NCBI GenBank assembly: GCA_964586855.1
Contig: CAZPHO010000002.1
Coordinates: 1-63,959, forward strand
Direction of reading: 5' to 3'
DNA length: 63,959 bases
From: CAYLXN01 sp964586855
GTDB lineage: Bacteria; Patescibacteriota; Saccharimonadia; Saccharimonadales; Saccharimonadaceae
Position 1 is the stretch's first letter, and every line of letters starts with the position of its first letter. The position numbers were made by a program, and so were the translations under genes. Shown here piece after piece: positions 1-8,921 of the stretch. The notes below the pieces were generated by a model that was given only the letters and a program-made list of their open reading frames with translations, did not search any database and was not told the origin of the DNA.

Positions 1-85
1 TGGTGCGCGAGAGAGGACTTGAACCTCCACGCCTTGCGGCATATGCTCCTAAGGCATACGTGTATACCAATTTCACCACTCGCGC
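1..85 (-). tRNA. tRNA-Leu (anticodon UAG)
   Basis: On the minus strand a complete class II tRNA runs from the acceptor GCGCGAG to its partner CTCGCGC, followed by discriminator A and an encoded CCA at the window edge. The anticodon loop CTTAGGA gives anticodon TAG, which reads CUN leucine codons. A variable arm is present, as expected for tRNA-Leu. It is transcribed divergently from clpP. Confidence 0.95.
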
Positions 86-107
86 ATGTGATGGGCTATG
101 TCTTTCC

Positions 108-136
108 ATTATAGCAAAAGATTCTTCAAAAATCAA
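108..136 (-). promoter_or_regulatory. promoter of tRNA-Leu
   Basis: Read on the minus strand, TTGATT and TATAAT are separated by 17 nt, and the -10 ends 22 nt before the mature tRNA 5' end. It is back to back with the clpP promoter. Confidence 0.7.
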
Positions 137-141
137 TGTTT

Positions 142-170
142 TTGACCTAGAAACTAATCAATGTTATGAT
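142..170 (+). promoter_or_regulatory. promoter of clpP
   Basis: TTGACC and TATGAT are separated by exactly 17 nt and lie 25 nt upstream of the clpP ATG, with an AAAGGAG ribosome site between them. Confidence 0.7.
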
Positions 171-194
171 AGAAGTGAAGAACAAAGGAGAGCC

Positions 195-791
195 ATGTCA
201 TCAGCTAATTACTTAATTCCAACTGTAATCGAACAAACCAGTCAAGGCGAGCGCGCCTATGATATTTATTCGCGCCTACTCAAGGAACGAATCGTGTTCT
301 TGGGTTCAGAAGTCAACCCACAAACCGCTAATTTAGTCGTGGCTCAGCTCTTATTTTTGGCCCACGAAGACAGCGACAAAGACATCAAGTTTTACATCAA
401 TAGTCCGGGCGGAATTGTTTACGATGGTTTGGCGATTTATGACACGATTCAATTCATCAAGCCCGATGTGCAGACGATCGGAATTGGTCTGCAGGCGAGC
501 ATGGGGGCGTTTTTGCTCTCAAGCGGAGCTAAGGGCAAACGGTTTGTGTTGCCCAATTCGCGAATTATGATTCACCAGCCCTCAAGCGGCACACGAGGCA
601 AAATTACCGATCAAGAAATTGACCTCAAAGAAGGTATTTTTCTCAAGAAACAGCTCAACAAAATTCTCGCTAAAAATACCGGCCAAAAGTTATCAAAAAT
701 TGAGAAAGATGTTGATCGCGACTATTGGATGAGCGCCGATGAAGCCAAAAAATACGGTCTAGTTGACGAAATTATTAAAAATCTCAAATAA
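195..791 (+). CDS. clpP: ATP-dependent Clp protease proteolytic subunit ClpP
   Basis: This is the 198-aa serine peptidase that forms the tetradecameric chamber of Clp proteases in the cytoplasm and degrades proteins fed by a Clp ATPase. The catalytic Ser lies in QASMGAFLL, the His in MIHQP and the Asp in DRDYW, in the family's order and spacing. I start it at the ATG at 195, which has AAAGGAG just upstream; the open frame continues upstream into the tRNA and is not coding there. Length matches the family. It has its own promoter and is followed by the rpoBC promoter, so it is probably a single-gene unit. No ClpX or ClpC is visible nearby. Confidence 0.95.
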   Translation: MSSANYLIPTVIEQTSQGERAYDIYSRLLKERIVFLGSEVNPQTANLVVAQLLFLAHEDSDKDIKFYINSPGGIVYDGLAIYDTIQFIKPDVQTIGIGLQASMGAFLLSSGAKGKRFVLPNSRIMIHQPSSGTRGKITDQEIDLKEGIFLKKQLNKILAKNTGQKLSKIEKDVDRDYWMSADEAKKYGLVDEIIKNLK

Positions 792-806
792 ACTCGAAAA
801 AACTAT

Positions 807-834
807 TTGTATTTTTAGAAAAGTTTGCTAAGAT
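807..834 (+). promoter_or_regulatory. promoter of rpoB-rpoC
   Basis: TTGTAT and TAAGAT are separated by 16 nt, about 130 nt upstream of rpoB. This leaves a leader of roughly 120 nt that contains two hairpins. Confidence 0.55.
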
Positions 835-873
835 AGTAAGTTAGAAGTAGTGTAGCTGCGATTTTTGTGCTTT

Positions 874-931
874 GTTTCGTTTGGCAAACGGAACAGAGGA
901 GTTGTAGCTAGTGAATCTTCGGCGCCGATTC
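874..931 (+). promoter_or_regulatory. rpoBC mRNA leader with two hairpins
   Basis: Positions 874-894 form a 9-bp stem with a GGC loop (one G-U pair). Positions 913-931 form a second stem, GAATC with GATTC, around a GC-rich centre. Neither is followed by a T-run, so they are not terminators. They may serve transcript stability or feedback control of polymerase synthesis, but this is inference. Confidence 0.4.
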
Positions 932-962
932 AACACTAAATTTTAAGATGCGAGGAGCAAGA

Positions 963-3900
963 GTGGCTAAAGCAAAAAATCAGCAACAGCGAATTTATTT
1001 TACAAAAAAAGACGACAACTTGCCCATCCCCGATATGATTGGTCATCAACGCCAGTCGTGGCAGGATTTTGTCGATAATGGTCTAAAAGAGGTGTTTGAG
1101 GAGGTTAATCCGATCGAGGATTATACTGGTCAAAAATTATCTTTGCGCTTTAAAGATTATCGATTTGAAGAGCCAAAAACGACCGACCGTGAGGCTAAAT
1201 ACAATAACGCTACTTACGAAGCGGCGCTGATGGCTACTGTTGAGTTGCTAAATAAAGCCACTGGTGCAATTGATGAAAAAGAAGTCTATCTCGGTAATTA
1301 TCCATGGATGACTGATCGGGCGAGCTTCATTATCAACGGCACCGAGCGAGTGGTAGTTAGCCAGCTAGTGCGCTCGTCAGGCGTGTTTTTCAATACGACA
1401 GATGTTGCTGGGCAAAAACACTTTGGTGCTAAATTGATTCCGGTCCGAGGTGCGTGGCTGGAATTTGAAACTGCCGCCAATGGCACGATTTATGTCAAAA
1501 TTGATCGCCGACGCAAATTGCCAATTACGACTTTGCTTCGAGCTTTTGGCTACGGCACTAATAAAGAAATCAAAGAATTGTTTGCTGATGTCGACACTGG
1601 TGAGTTTAATTATATCGATCAGGCTTTGTCCAAAGACGTTTCGTCGGTTTCCGCCGAAGCTTTGATTGAAGTTTTTCGCTCAATTCGACCTGGTGATTTG
1701 GCTACAGTTGACAACGCCAAAGAAATGATTGAGAAAATGTTCTTTGACTTCAAGCGCTACGATAGTGGTAAAGTTGGCCGCTACAAGTTAAATAAGCGCC
1801 TAGGTGTTAATTTAGAGAACAAGCATGTCAACCGAATTTTACAGTTGACAGATTTAGTTTTGATTATTAAAGAGATTATTCGACTCAATAACGAGCAGGG
1901 TGAATCAGACGATATCGACTCGCTGTCTAATCGGCGAATTCGCTTGGTTGGTGAGTTGGTTGAGCGGCAATATCGCAAAGGTATTTTGCGGATGCAGCGC
2001 AACATCATGGACCGGATGAGTGTGGTTGACCTCGAGTCAGTTACGCCATCGCAGCTCATCAATGCCCGGCCAGTTGTGGCGGCAGTGCGCGAATTCTTCG
2101 CCACTTCACAGCTGAGCCAGTTGATGGACGATACGAACTTGTTGGCAGAATTAGCTCATAAGCGTCGCTTGACCTCAACCGGTCCTGGCGGCTTGACTCG
2201 TGAGCGAGCTGGCTTGGAGGTGCGTGACATCCACCCGACTCACTATGGTCGAATTTGTGCGGTTGAAACCCCTGAAGGTGGCGCTATTGGTTTGGTGCTC
2301 AATCTCGCAACTTATGCTCGGATTAATGAATATGGTTTCCTAGAAACACCTTATTTGCGAGTCAAGGACGGCAAAGTGACTGATGAGTTGATTTATTTGG
2401 ACGCCGATGGTGAACAGGGTGAAGTGATTGCTGATGCTGGTGAAAAAATTGACGACAAGGGTAAGTTTATCGACGAGCGTATTTCAGCTCGACGGAATTT
2501 TAACCCTGAACAAGTTGACGCTGTCGAAGTGACGCTGATGGACGCTGCTCATCGCCAAATTCTGGGCACGACTGCTGGCTTGATTCCGTTTGTTGAGAAA
2601 AACCGAGTTGACCGAGCACTGATGGGTGCCAATATGCAACGTCAGGCTGTGCCGCTAGTCCAGCCTGAAGCGCCGCTAGTTGGCACAGGTATTGAAGAGG
2701 ATATTGCTCGTAATTCATCACAGCTGGTGGTGGCAGAGGCCGCTGGCGAAGTTGTCAAAGCTGATGCTGACTTGGTGTCAGTTGCTTACAAAGATGGCAT
2801 CAAGACTTATGAATTGATTCATTTTGAAAAGTCGAACGATGGTCGCTCCGTCAATCAGAAAGTGGCGGTTAGTCGTGGCGACAAAGTTAAAAAAGGTGAT
2901 GTTTTGATCGAGGGGGCTTCAATTGCTGATGGTGAAGTGGCGCTGGGGCGCAACTTGACTGTGGCGTTTATGCCATGGCAGGGTTACAATATGGATGACG
3001 CAATTGTAATCTCTGATCGATTAATCAAAGATGATGTTTTGACTAGCATCAATATCAAAGATTATGTAGTTGAAGTTCGAGACACCAAGCTCGGTCCTGA
3101 GATTGTGACTCGTGATATCCCGAACGTTTCAGAGGAGAGTCTACGTCACCTCGATGAAGAGGGTATTGTGCAGATTGGCTCAGAAGTTACTCCAGGTGAT
3201 GTCTTGGTTGGTAAGATTACCCCGAAAGGCGAGCAAGAGCTGTCAAGCGAAGAGCGACTGTTGCGGGCGATTTTTGGCGAAAAGGCCAAAGATGTTCGCG
3301 ACACCTCCAAGCGAATTGATAATTCTGGCGGTGGCAAGGTGGTTGGGGTAAAGATTTTTCGAGCTGATGAAGGTCACGAATTAAAAGCTGGTGTTTTGAT
3401 GCAGATCCAGGTCTATGTAGCTCAGTTAGCTAAAATCACGGTTGGTGACAAGATGGCTGGACGCTACGGCAACAAAGGAGTTATTTCTAAGGTCCTGCCT
3501 GAAGAAGACATGCCGTTCATGGAAGATGGTACCCCAGTTGATATTGTTCTCAATCCGATGGGTGTTCCGAGTCGGGTTAACTTAGGGCAGTTGTTTGAAG
3601 TCCATCTTGGCTTAGCTGCTAAGGCGCTAGGCTACAAGGTTGCAACTGTTTCTTACGATGGTGTGTCGGATGCGGCTATTAATGAAGAATTAAAAAAGGC
3701 TGGTTACGACAGCGACGGTCAAGTTGATATGTTCGATGGCCGCACTGGTGAAAAATTTGAACAGCAAGTTACGGTTGGAGTGATGCATATGATGAAACTA
3801 CATCACATGGTGACTGATAAAATTCACGCTCGGTCGATTGGGCCATACACTCGAGTCACTCAGCAGCCGCTTGGCGGTAAAGCCCAAAACGGCGGTCAGC

Positions 3901-4349
3901 GCTTTGGTGAGATGGAAGTTTGGGCGCTCGAAGCTTATGGCGCCGCTTACACTTTGCAGGAAATGCTGACGATTAAGTCTGACGATGTTCAGGGTAGAGC
4001 CAAGGCCTATGAATCAATTATTAAAAACCAACCAATTGTTGGTCCAAGATTGCCTGAGTCATTTAATGTTTTAGTTAAAGAATTGCAAGGTTTGGGGCTG
4101 CGGGTTGACTTGCTGACAATTGATGAGCAAGGCAAAATCCAAAGCCGAACCAACATTGATGAGGTTAAAGAAAGAGACGCCAAGGCCGCTTGCCAGTTTG
4201 ATCGCCCTGATCGCCAGCCAAGATTTGACGCTGAGATTGAGGAGACGCTGACAGTTGTAGCTGATGAAGAAGCGCTTGACGACGAAGGCTTAGACGGTGA
4301 AATTGAGGAGGGCGACGCCTCCGGCCAAGAAGAAATGGAGGAGCAGTAA
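963..4349 (+). CDS. rpoB: DNA-directed RNA polymerase subunit beta
   Basis: This is the beta subunit of the core RNA polymerase, about 1128 aa. Visible family signatures are the rifampicin region (SQLSQLMDD, AHKRR, GPGGLTRERAG), YNMDDAIVIS, GDKMAGRYGNKG, KLHHMVTDK and the C-terminal RFGEMEVWALEAYGA block. I favour GTG at 963, because AGGAG at 953-957 has ideal spacing to it; an ATG at 948 is the alternative. In the rifampicin cluster the residues equivalent to E. coli Ser531 and Leu533 are both Thr (Thr404, Thr406). The C-terminus is a strongly acidic tail. rpoC follows 1 nt downstream, so the two are co-transcribed. Confidence 0.97.
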   Translation: MAKAKNQQQRIYFTKKDDNLPIPDMIGHQRQSWQDFVDNGLKEVFEEVNPIEDYTGQKLSLRFKDYRFEEPKTTDREAKYNNATYEAALMATVELLNKATGAIDEKEVYLGNYPWMTDRASFIINGTERVVVSQLVRSSGVFFNTTDVAGQKHFGAKLIPVRGAWLEFETAANGTIYVKIDRRRKLPITTLLRAFGYGTNKEIKELFADVDTGEFNYIDQALSKDVSSVSAEALIEVFRSIRPGDLATVDNAKEMIEKMFFDFKRYDSGKVGRYKLNKRLGVNLENKHVNRILQLTDLVLIIKEIIRLNNEQGESDDIDSLSNRRIRLVGELVERQYRKGILRMQRNIMDRMSVVDLESVTPSQLINARPVVAAVREFFATSQLSQLMDDTNLLAELAHKRRLTSTGPGGLTRERAGLEVRDIHPTHYGRICAVETPEGGAIGLVLNLATYARINEYGFLETPYLRVKDGKVTDELIYLDADGEQGEVIADAGEKIDDKGKFIDERISARRNFNPEQVDAVEVTLMDAAHRQILGTTAGLIPFVEKNRVDRALMGANMQRQAVPLVQPEAPLVGTGIEEDIARNSSQLVVAEAAGEVVKADADLVSVAYKDGIKTYELIHFEKSNDGRSVNQKVAVSRGDKVKKGDVLIEGASIADGEVALGRNLTVAFMPWQGYNMDDAIVISDRLIKDDVLTSINIKDYVVEVRDTKLGPEIVTRDIPNVSEESLRHLDEEGIVQIGSEVTPGDVLVGKITPKGEQELSSEERLLRAIFGEKAKDVRDTSKRIDNSGGGKVVGVKIFRADEGHELKAGVLMQIQVYVAQLAKITVGDKMAGRYGNKGVISKVLPEEDMPFMEDGTPVDIVLNPMGVPSRVNLGQLFEVHLGLAAKALGYKVATVSYDGVSDAAINEELKKAGYDSDGQVDMFDGRTGEKFEQQVTVGVMHMMKLHHMVTDKIHARSIGPYTRVTQQPLGGKAQNGGQRFGEMEVWALEAYGAAYTLQEMLTIKSDDVQGRAKAYESIIKNQPIVGPRLPESFNVLVKELQGLGLRVDLLTIDEQGKIQSRTNIDEVKERDAKAACQFDRPDRQPRFDAEIEETLTVVADEEALDDEGLDGEIEEGDASGQEEMEEQ

Positions 4350-4350
4350 A

Positions 4351-7300
4351 ATGGATTACCAAGTAAAAGAAAATAAAGCTGATTTTAATGCGGTTCGACT
4401 GGCGGTAGTTGCGCCTGAGGACGTGCTGGATTGGAGTTATGGCGAAGTCACTAAGCCTGAGACGATTAATTATCGAACTCAGAAGCCAGAACGTGATGGT
4501 TTGTTTTGTGAGCGGATTTTTGGTCCGGTCAAAGATATTAACCCACATGACAGCAAACTCAAAGGCGTTCGCTCTCGCGAAGCAGCAATTGATAAGCATG
4601 GTGAGTTGGTTACCAAGGCCCTGGCTCGACGCGAGCGGATGGGGCATATTGAGCTGGCGACGCCAGTAGCGCACATTTGGTTTATGCGCGGCACACCGAG
4701 TGCAATTAGCTTGCTGCTCGACATGACGGTCAAGCATATTGAGCGTGTGGTTTATTTTGCCAGCTATGTGATTTTGAAAGTTGATGAAGACAAACAGCAG
4801 CAAATGCTCGACAATTTAGAGGCGACAACTGAAGCTGCTCGTCAAGCGATCAAGTTGCGCTATGAAACGGCTGCTACTCAAGTCGAGGAGGAGGAAGTTG
4901 CAACTGCCGAAGAGGAGCGAATTGATAATTTAACAATCGAAGAGTTGGCCCGCAACCGGACCAAAGAAATTGAAGAATTAGAGGAAGACTACAAAACCAA
5001 AAAAAGTCAGCTTCAGAGTCTAGTCAAGATGGCCTTAATTACCGAAACTGAATATCGCAACTTGCCAGATGATCTGGAAGAGCTGATCGAAGTTGGTATG
5101 GGTGGTCGAGCAATCAAGCGTTTGCTGGATGAAATTGATGTCAAGGAATTGATTAAGCAGCTTGAAGAAGAGGCTGAAACCGCCAAAGGTCAGCGCCACA
5201 AGAAGCTTCTCAAGCGCCTGAAGGTGATCGAAAGCATGGACAACGCTGGCATCAAGCCTAGCAGTTTGTGCCTGACGATTTTGCCGGTGATTCCTCCGGA
5301 TCTAAGGCCGATGGTGTCGTTGGCTGGTGGTCGATTTGCAACTTCAGATCTAAATGATTTGTATCGTCGGGTGATCAACCGCAACAATCGCTTGAAAAAA
5401 CTGTTCGATCTGAACGCGCCAGAAGTTATCTGCCGCAACGAAATGCGAATGCTGCAGGAAGCGGTTGACTCGTTGATTGATAATTCAATGACTAAAGGCA
5501 GTCGAACTGCCTCCTCGACCAATGGTCGGCGTAAACTCAAGTCACTCTCTGATATGCTCAAAGGCAAGCAAGGACGCTTCCGTCAGAACTTGCTCGGTAA
5601 GCGAGTTGATTATTCTGGTCGGTCGGTGATTGTGGTTGGTCCCGAGCTGAAAATTGATGAATGTGGTCTGCCAAAGCAAATGGCGCTGGAGCTGTTTAAG
5701 CCGTTTGTGATTTCATGGCTGATCGACAAGGGCTACGCTCATAATATTCGTTCGGCCACTCGGTTGATTGATTTGGGTGAAGCGGAAGTTTGGGACGCTC
5801 TGGACGTGGTGGTCAAAGATCGATTTGTGCTTCTAAACCGAGCTCCAACTTTACACCGCTTGGGCGTGCTAGCTTTTCGACCAAAACTGATCGAAGGCAA
5901 GGCGATCCAGCTGCACCCACTGGTGACTAGCGGTTTTAATGCTGACTTTGATGGTGACCAAATGGCCGTCCACGTGCCGCTGTCGCGCGAAGCTCAATAC
6001 GAAGCCGAGCATCTGATGACTGCCAAGGAAAATCTACTCAAGCCAGCTGATGGTGCGCCAGTTTTGAACATTGGTCAGGACGTGATTTTAGGTAATTACT
6101 ATTTAACTTACGAAAAACTAGGAGTTTATGATCAGGAGCTGAAGGTCTTCAGTTCAGTCTATGAAGCGGAGATGGCTTATGATGCTGGTTTGATCAAATT
6201 GCAATCGCCAATTCGGGTCTTTACCAAAGGCGAAATTCGCAATACCACTCTCGGTCGGGTTTACTTAAACGAAGTTTTGCCGAAAGATTTTCCGTATCAG
6301 GAAGTGACGCAAAGCAAGAAAAACTTGAAGAAAGTTTTGGCTGAAATTTACGATACGATGGGTGCCGAGGCGACCGTTGAAACGGCTGACAAGCTGAAAG
6401 AACTGTCGTTCAGCTACGCTACAATTGCAGCTCTGTCGGCCAGCAAAGATGATTATATTCACTATACTGAAGTTGACGATATGATCAAGGAAGGCGATAA
6501 GCGCGAGTCACTGATTTCTGAGCAATATGATGATGGCTTGATTACCGAAGACGAGCGCTATGAATTGACAGTTGAAAACTGGCGCAACGTCGACCGTGAG
6601 ATTACTGATTTTCTAAAAGGCAAACTGCCAACCATGGATAATTCAATCAGCATGATGGTTGATTCGGGCGCCCGGGGCACGCTGTCCAATATCAAACTGT
6701 CTGGTTCGATGATTGGGGTGATGGTCGATACGACCAACCGTGAAATTGAGCTGCCAGTGCGCTCAAGCTATCATGACGGCATTAGTTCACTTGAGGCTTA
6801 TGTTGTCACTCGAGGCACCCGCAAGGGCTCGATTGACACTGCCCTCAAGACGGCTGACTCAGGCTATTTGACACGGCGACTAGTTGACGTCGCCCAAGAC
6901 GTGTTTACGATTGATGACGAAGCTAGCGAAGACAGTGATCCAGGATTTACAATTTATCGGTCTGAAACTGAACGGACTTCAATTGAACTAGTTAATCGAA
7001 TTTTTGGTCGGTTTGCGGCTGAAGATATTAAAGATTATGTCAAGCGTGGTGAATTGATTACGCATAAAATTGCCCAAGCAATCGATGCTGATCGTTCGGT
7101 TGATTCGGTCAAGATTATGAGCGTGCTCTCCGCGCAGACGATCAATGGCATCCCGCGCAAGAGCTACGGTATTGATATGGCAACTGGTGAATTAGTTAAT
7201 CCACACCAGCCAGTCGGCGTGATTGCCGCTCAGTCGCTGGGCGAGCCGGGAACGCAGTTGACGCTCAATACTTTCCACTTGTCAGGTGTGGCTGGTGGTG

Positions 7301-8298
7301 ATATTACCCAAGGTTTGCCGCGGGTTGAGGAGCTGCTTGAAGCTCGCAATCCCAAAGGTCAGGCGGTGATGACTGAAGTCAGCGGTGTAGTTGAGGTTTG
7401 GGAAGATGGCAATAAATACGTGGTTCAAGTTACTCCGACCGACAAGCAAGTGGAAGAAATTGAACTTGGTCAATATAAGCCGTCACTCAAGTCAAATGTC
7501 GATGTTAAGTTTGGTGAAGTTTTGGCAATTAATGATGATGGCGATAAGCTGATGGCGCCGTTTGATGGCAAGCTCAAAGTCGAAGATGACAAGCTGATTG
7601 TCACTGGTGCAGCTGGTGGGCCGGTGCGCTACGAGATGCCAGTCTTGACTCAGTTGGTGGTCCGATCTGGTGATCAGGTTCAGGCCGGTGATGCTTTGAC
7701 AATTGGTTCGCTTAATCTTCAGGATTTGATGCGATTCAAGGGTGTCGAAGCGACTCAGCGCTACATTATTGAAGAAATTTTGCCGATTTATGCTACTCAA
7801 GGCCAAGACGTGGCCGACAAGCACCTCGAGGTAATCGTCAAGCAGATGTTTAGTCGGGTTCAGATTGAAGAAGCTGGCGACTCAGAGTTTGTGGTTGGCG
7901 ATGTGGTGTCGCAAGCCGCCGCCGACGCTCAGAACCAAATTCTGATTGCTCAAGCCAAGCAGCCACTGGTTTATAACCAGCTCTTGCTCGGTATTACCAA
8001 AGTCTCGCTTTATAGTGACAGCTTCTTGTCAGCGGCTTCTTTCCAGGACACAAACCGTGTGTTGATTTCAGCCGCGATTAGTGGTCGAATTGATCATCTC
8101 AAAGGCTTGAAGGAAAATGTGATCATCGGTCACAAAATTCCGGTTGGCACTGGTGCCCCAGGCTATGAGCTTGATTTGCCAGAGCCAGAAGTTGAAGAAT
8201 CGTATGGTGATGACATTGTTGCCGACGAAGCTGAGGCCGAGGTTTCGGAAGATACCTCTTACGGTCCAACTGAAGATGAGTTTTCGGACTTAGATTAG
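4351..8298 (+). CDS. rpoC: DNA-directed RNA polymerase subunit beta' without zinc-site cysteines
   Basis: This is the catalytic beta' subunit, 1315 aa. The active-site Mg2+ motif NADFDGDQMAVH, the RRERMGHIELA block, GSGARGTL-like and GVIAAQSLGEPGTQLT blocks are intact. Start is the ATG at 4351, with GGAGGAG upstream inside the rpoB tail. Oddly, both classic zinc sites are degenerate. Between ERIFGPVKD and RRERMG the four Cys of zinc site 1 are replaced (PHD near residues 65-67, DKHG near 81-84). At zinc site 2, E. coli Cys888, Cys895 and Cys898 align with Ala928, Pro935 and Ser938, and the Cys814 position lies in an acidic TIDDEASED stretch. A strong terminator follows. Confidence 0.97.
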   Translation: MDYQVKENKADFNAVRLAVVAPEDVLDWSYGEVTKPETINYRTQKPERDGLFCERIFGPVKDINPHDSKLKGVRSREAAIDKHGELVTKALARRERMGHIELATPVAHIWFMRGTPSAISLLLDMTVKHIERVVYFASYVILKVDEDKQQQMLDNLEATTEAARQAIKLRYETAATQVEEEEVATAEEERIDNLTIEELARNRTKEIEELEEDYKTKKSQLQSLVKMALITETEYRNLPDDLEELIEVGMGGRAIKRLLDEIDVKELIKQLEEEAETAKGQRHKKLLKRLKVIESMDNAGIKPSSLCLTILPVIPPDLRPMVSLAGGRFATSDLNDLYRRVINRNNRLKKLFDLNAPEVICRNEMRMLQEAVDSLIDNSMTKGSRTASSTNGRRKLKSLSDMLKGKQGRFRQNLLGKRVDYSGRSVIVVGPELKIDECGLPKQMALELFKPFVISWLIDKGYAHNIRSATRLIDLGEAEVWDALDVVVKDRFVLLNRAPTLHRLGVLAFRPKLIEGKAIQLHPLVTSGFNADFDGDQMAVHVPLSREAQYEAEHLMTAKENLLKPADGAPVLNIGQDVILGNYYLTYEKLGVYDQELKVFSSVYEAEMAYDAGLIKLQSPIRVFTKGEIRNTTLGRVYLNEVLPKDFPYQEVTQSKKNLKKVLAEIYDTMGAEATVETADKLKELSFSYATIAALSASKDDYIHYTEVDDMIKEGDKRESLISEQYDDGLITEDERYELTVENWRNVDREITDFLKGKLPTMDNSISMMVDSGARGTLSNIKLSGSMIGVMVDTTNREIELPVRSSYHDGISSLEAYVVTRGTRKGSIDTALKTADSGYLTRRLVDVAQDVFTIDDEASEDSDPGFTIYRSETERTSIELVNRIFGRFAAEDIKDYVKRGELITHKIAQAIDADRSVDSVKIMSVLSAQTINGIPRKSYGIDMATGELVNPHQPVGVIAAQSLGEPGTQLTLNTFHLSGVAGGDITQGLPRVEELLEARNPKGQAVMTEVSGVVEVWEDGNKYVVQVTPTDKQVEEIELGQYKPSLKSNVDVKFGEVLAINDDGDKLMAPFDGKLKVEDDKLIVTGAAGGPVRYEMPVLTQLVVRSGDQVQAGDALTIGSLNLQDLMRFKGVEATQRYIIEEILPIYATQGQDVADKHLEVIVKQMFSRVQIEEAGDSEFVVGDVVSQAAADAQNQILIAQAKQPLVYNQLLLGITKVSLYSDSFLSAASFQDTNRVLISAAISGRIDHLKGLKENVIIGHKIPVGTGAPGYELDLPEPEVEESYGDDIVADEAEAEVSEDTSYGPTEDEFSDLD

Positions 8299-8316
8299 TT
8301 TGGTTTGTTGAAACTT

Positions 8317-8349
8317 AACAATAACCTCGGCCTCGAGGTTATTGTTTTT
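8317..8349 (+). terminator. terminator after rpoC
   Basis: A perfect 13-bp stem (8317-8329 with 8334-8346) around a GCCT loop runs straight into a run of five T. It ends the rpoBC transcript. Confidence 0.95.
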
Positions 8350-8356
8350 GCCTAAC

Positions 8357-8384
8357 TTTACTTTTGTGGAATTTTTGTTACAAT
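8357..8384 (+). promoter_or_regulatory. promoter of rpsL-rpsG-fusA
   Basis: TTTACT and TACAAT are 16 nt apart, just after the rpoC terminator, giving a leader of about 115 nt before rpsL. Confidence 0.6.
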
Positions 8385-8447
8385 GTTTGATGAGTTTCAA
8401 GTTTAGAATTTTATTCAAGGTGTGCGTAAAATATCTAGACGATAAGT

Positions 8448-8473
8448 TGGCTGTGGCTTATTTTTCACAGCCA
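8448..8473 (+). promoter_or_regulatory. rpsL leader hairpin
   Basis: TGGCTGTG at 8448 pairs perfectly with CACAGCCA ending at 8473 around a 10-nt loop. It has no T-run and lies 32 nt before the rpsL ATG. It could be a translational feedback element of the str operon; that role is inferred. Confidence 0.45.
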
Positions 8474-8505
8474 GCTAGTTAATAATATAAATTCTAAGGA
8501 GAATA

Positions 8506-8919
8506 ATGCCAACAGTAAATCAACTGGTGCGTAAGCCTCGAAAGTCGGCCAAGAAGAAATCCAAATCGCCAGCTCTCGGGATTAACCACAATACGATCAA
8601 GAATCGTTATAATCAGCAAAACTCACCGCTAAAGCGTGGAGTTTGCATCAAAGTCACTACCAAAACCCCGAAAAAACCAAACTCAGCTCTGCGCAAAGTA
8701 GCTCGAGTCCGGTTGACTAATGGCCAAGAAGTCTGGGCCTATATCGGTGGCGAGGGTCACAACCTCCAAGAGCATGCTGTGGTGCTAGTTCGTGGTGGTC
8801 GAGTGCCAGATCTGCCGGGCGTGCGTTATCATATTGTGCGTGGAGCGCTTGATCTTCAGGGTGTATCCGACCGCAAACAGGGCCGTTCTAAATACGGCGC
8901 CAAGAAAGGAAGCAAGTAG
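8506..8919 (+). CDS. rpsL: 30S ribosomal protein S12
   Basis: S12 sits at the decoding centre of the small subunit and helps control accuracy. The signatures TPKKPNSALRKV and GVRYHIVRG are present. At 137 aa it is longer than the usual 124, because of a Lys/Ser-rich insertion near residues 11-24. The normally invariant RVKDLPG loop reads RVPDLPG, so the streptomycin-associated Lys (E. coli Lys87/88) is Pro101. The neighbouring Asp that is methylthiolated in E. coli is kept. An AAGGAG site precedes the ATG, and rpsG follows after 2 nt. Confidence 0.96.
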   Translation: MPTVNQLVRKPRKSAKKKSKSPALGINHNTIKNRYNQQNSPLKRGVCIKVTTKTPKKPNSALRKVARVRLTNGQEVWAYIGGEGHNLQEHAVVLVRGGRVPDLPGVRYHIVRGALDLQGVSDRKQGRSKYGAKKGSK

Positions 8920-8921
8920 TC

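Noticed and set aside
4165..4803. A 212-codon open frame antisense to the rpoB-rpoC junction
   Set aside because: It is a shadow of two certain genes, with no ribosome site and no recognisable protein features.
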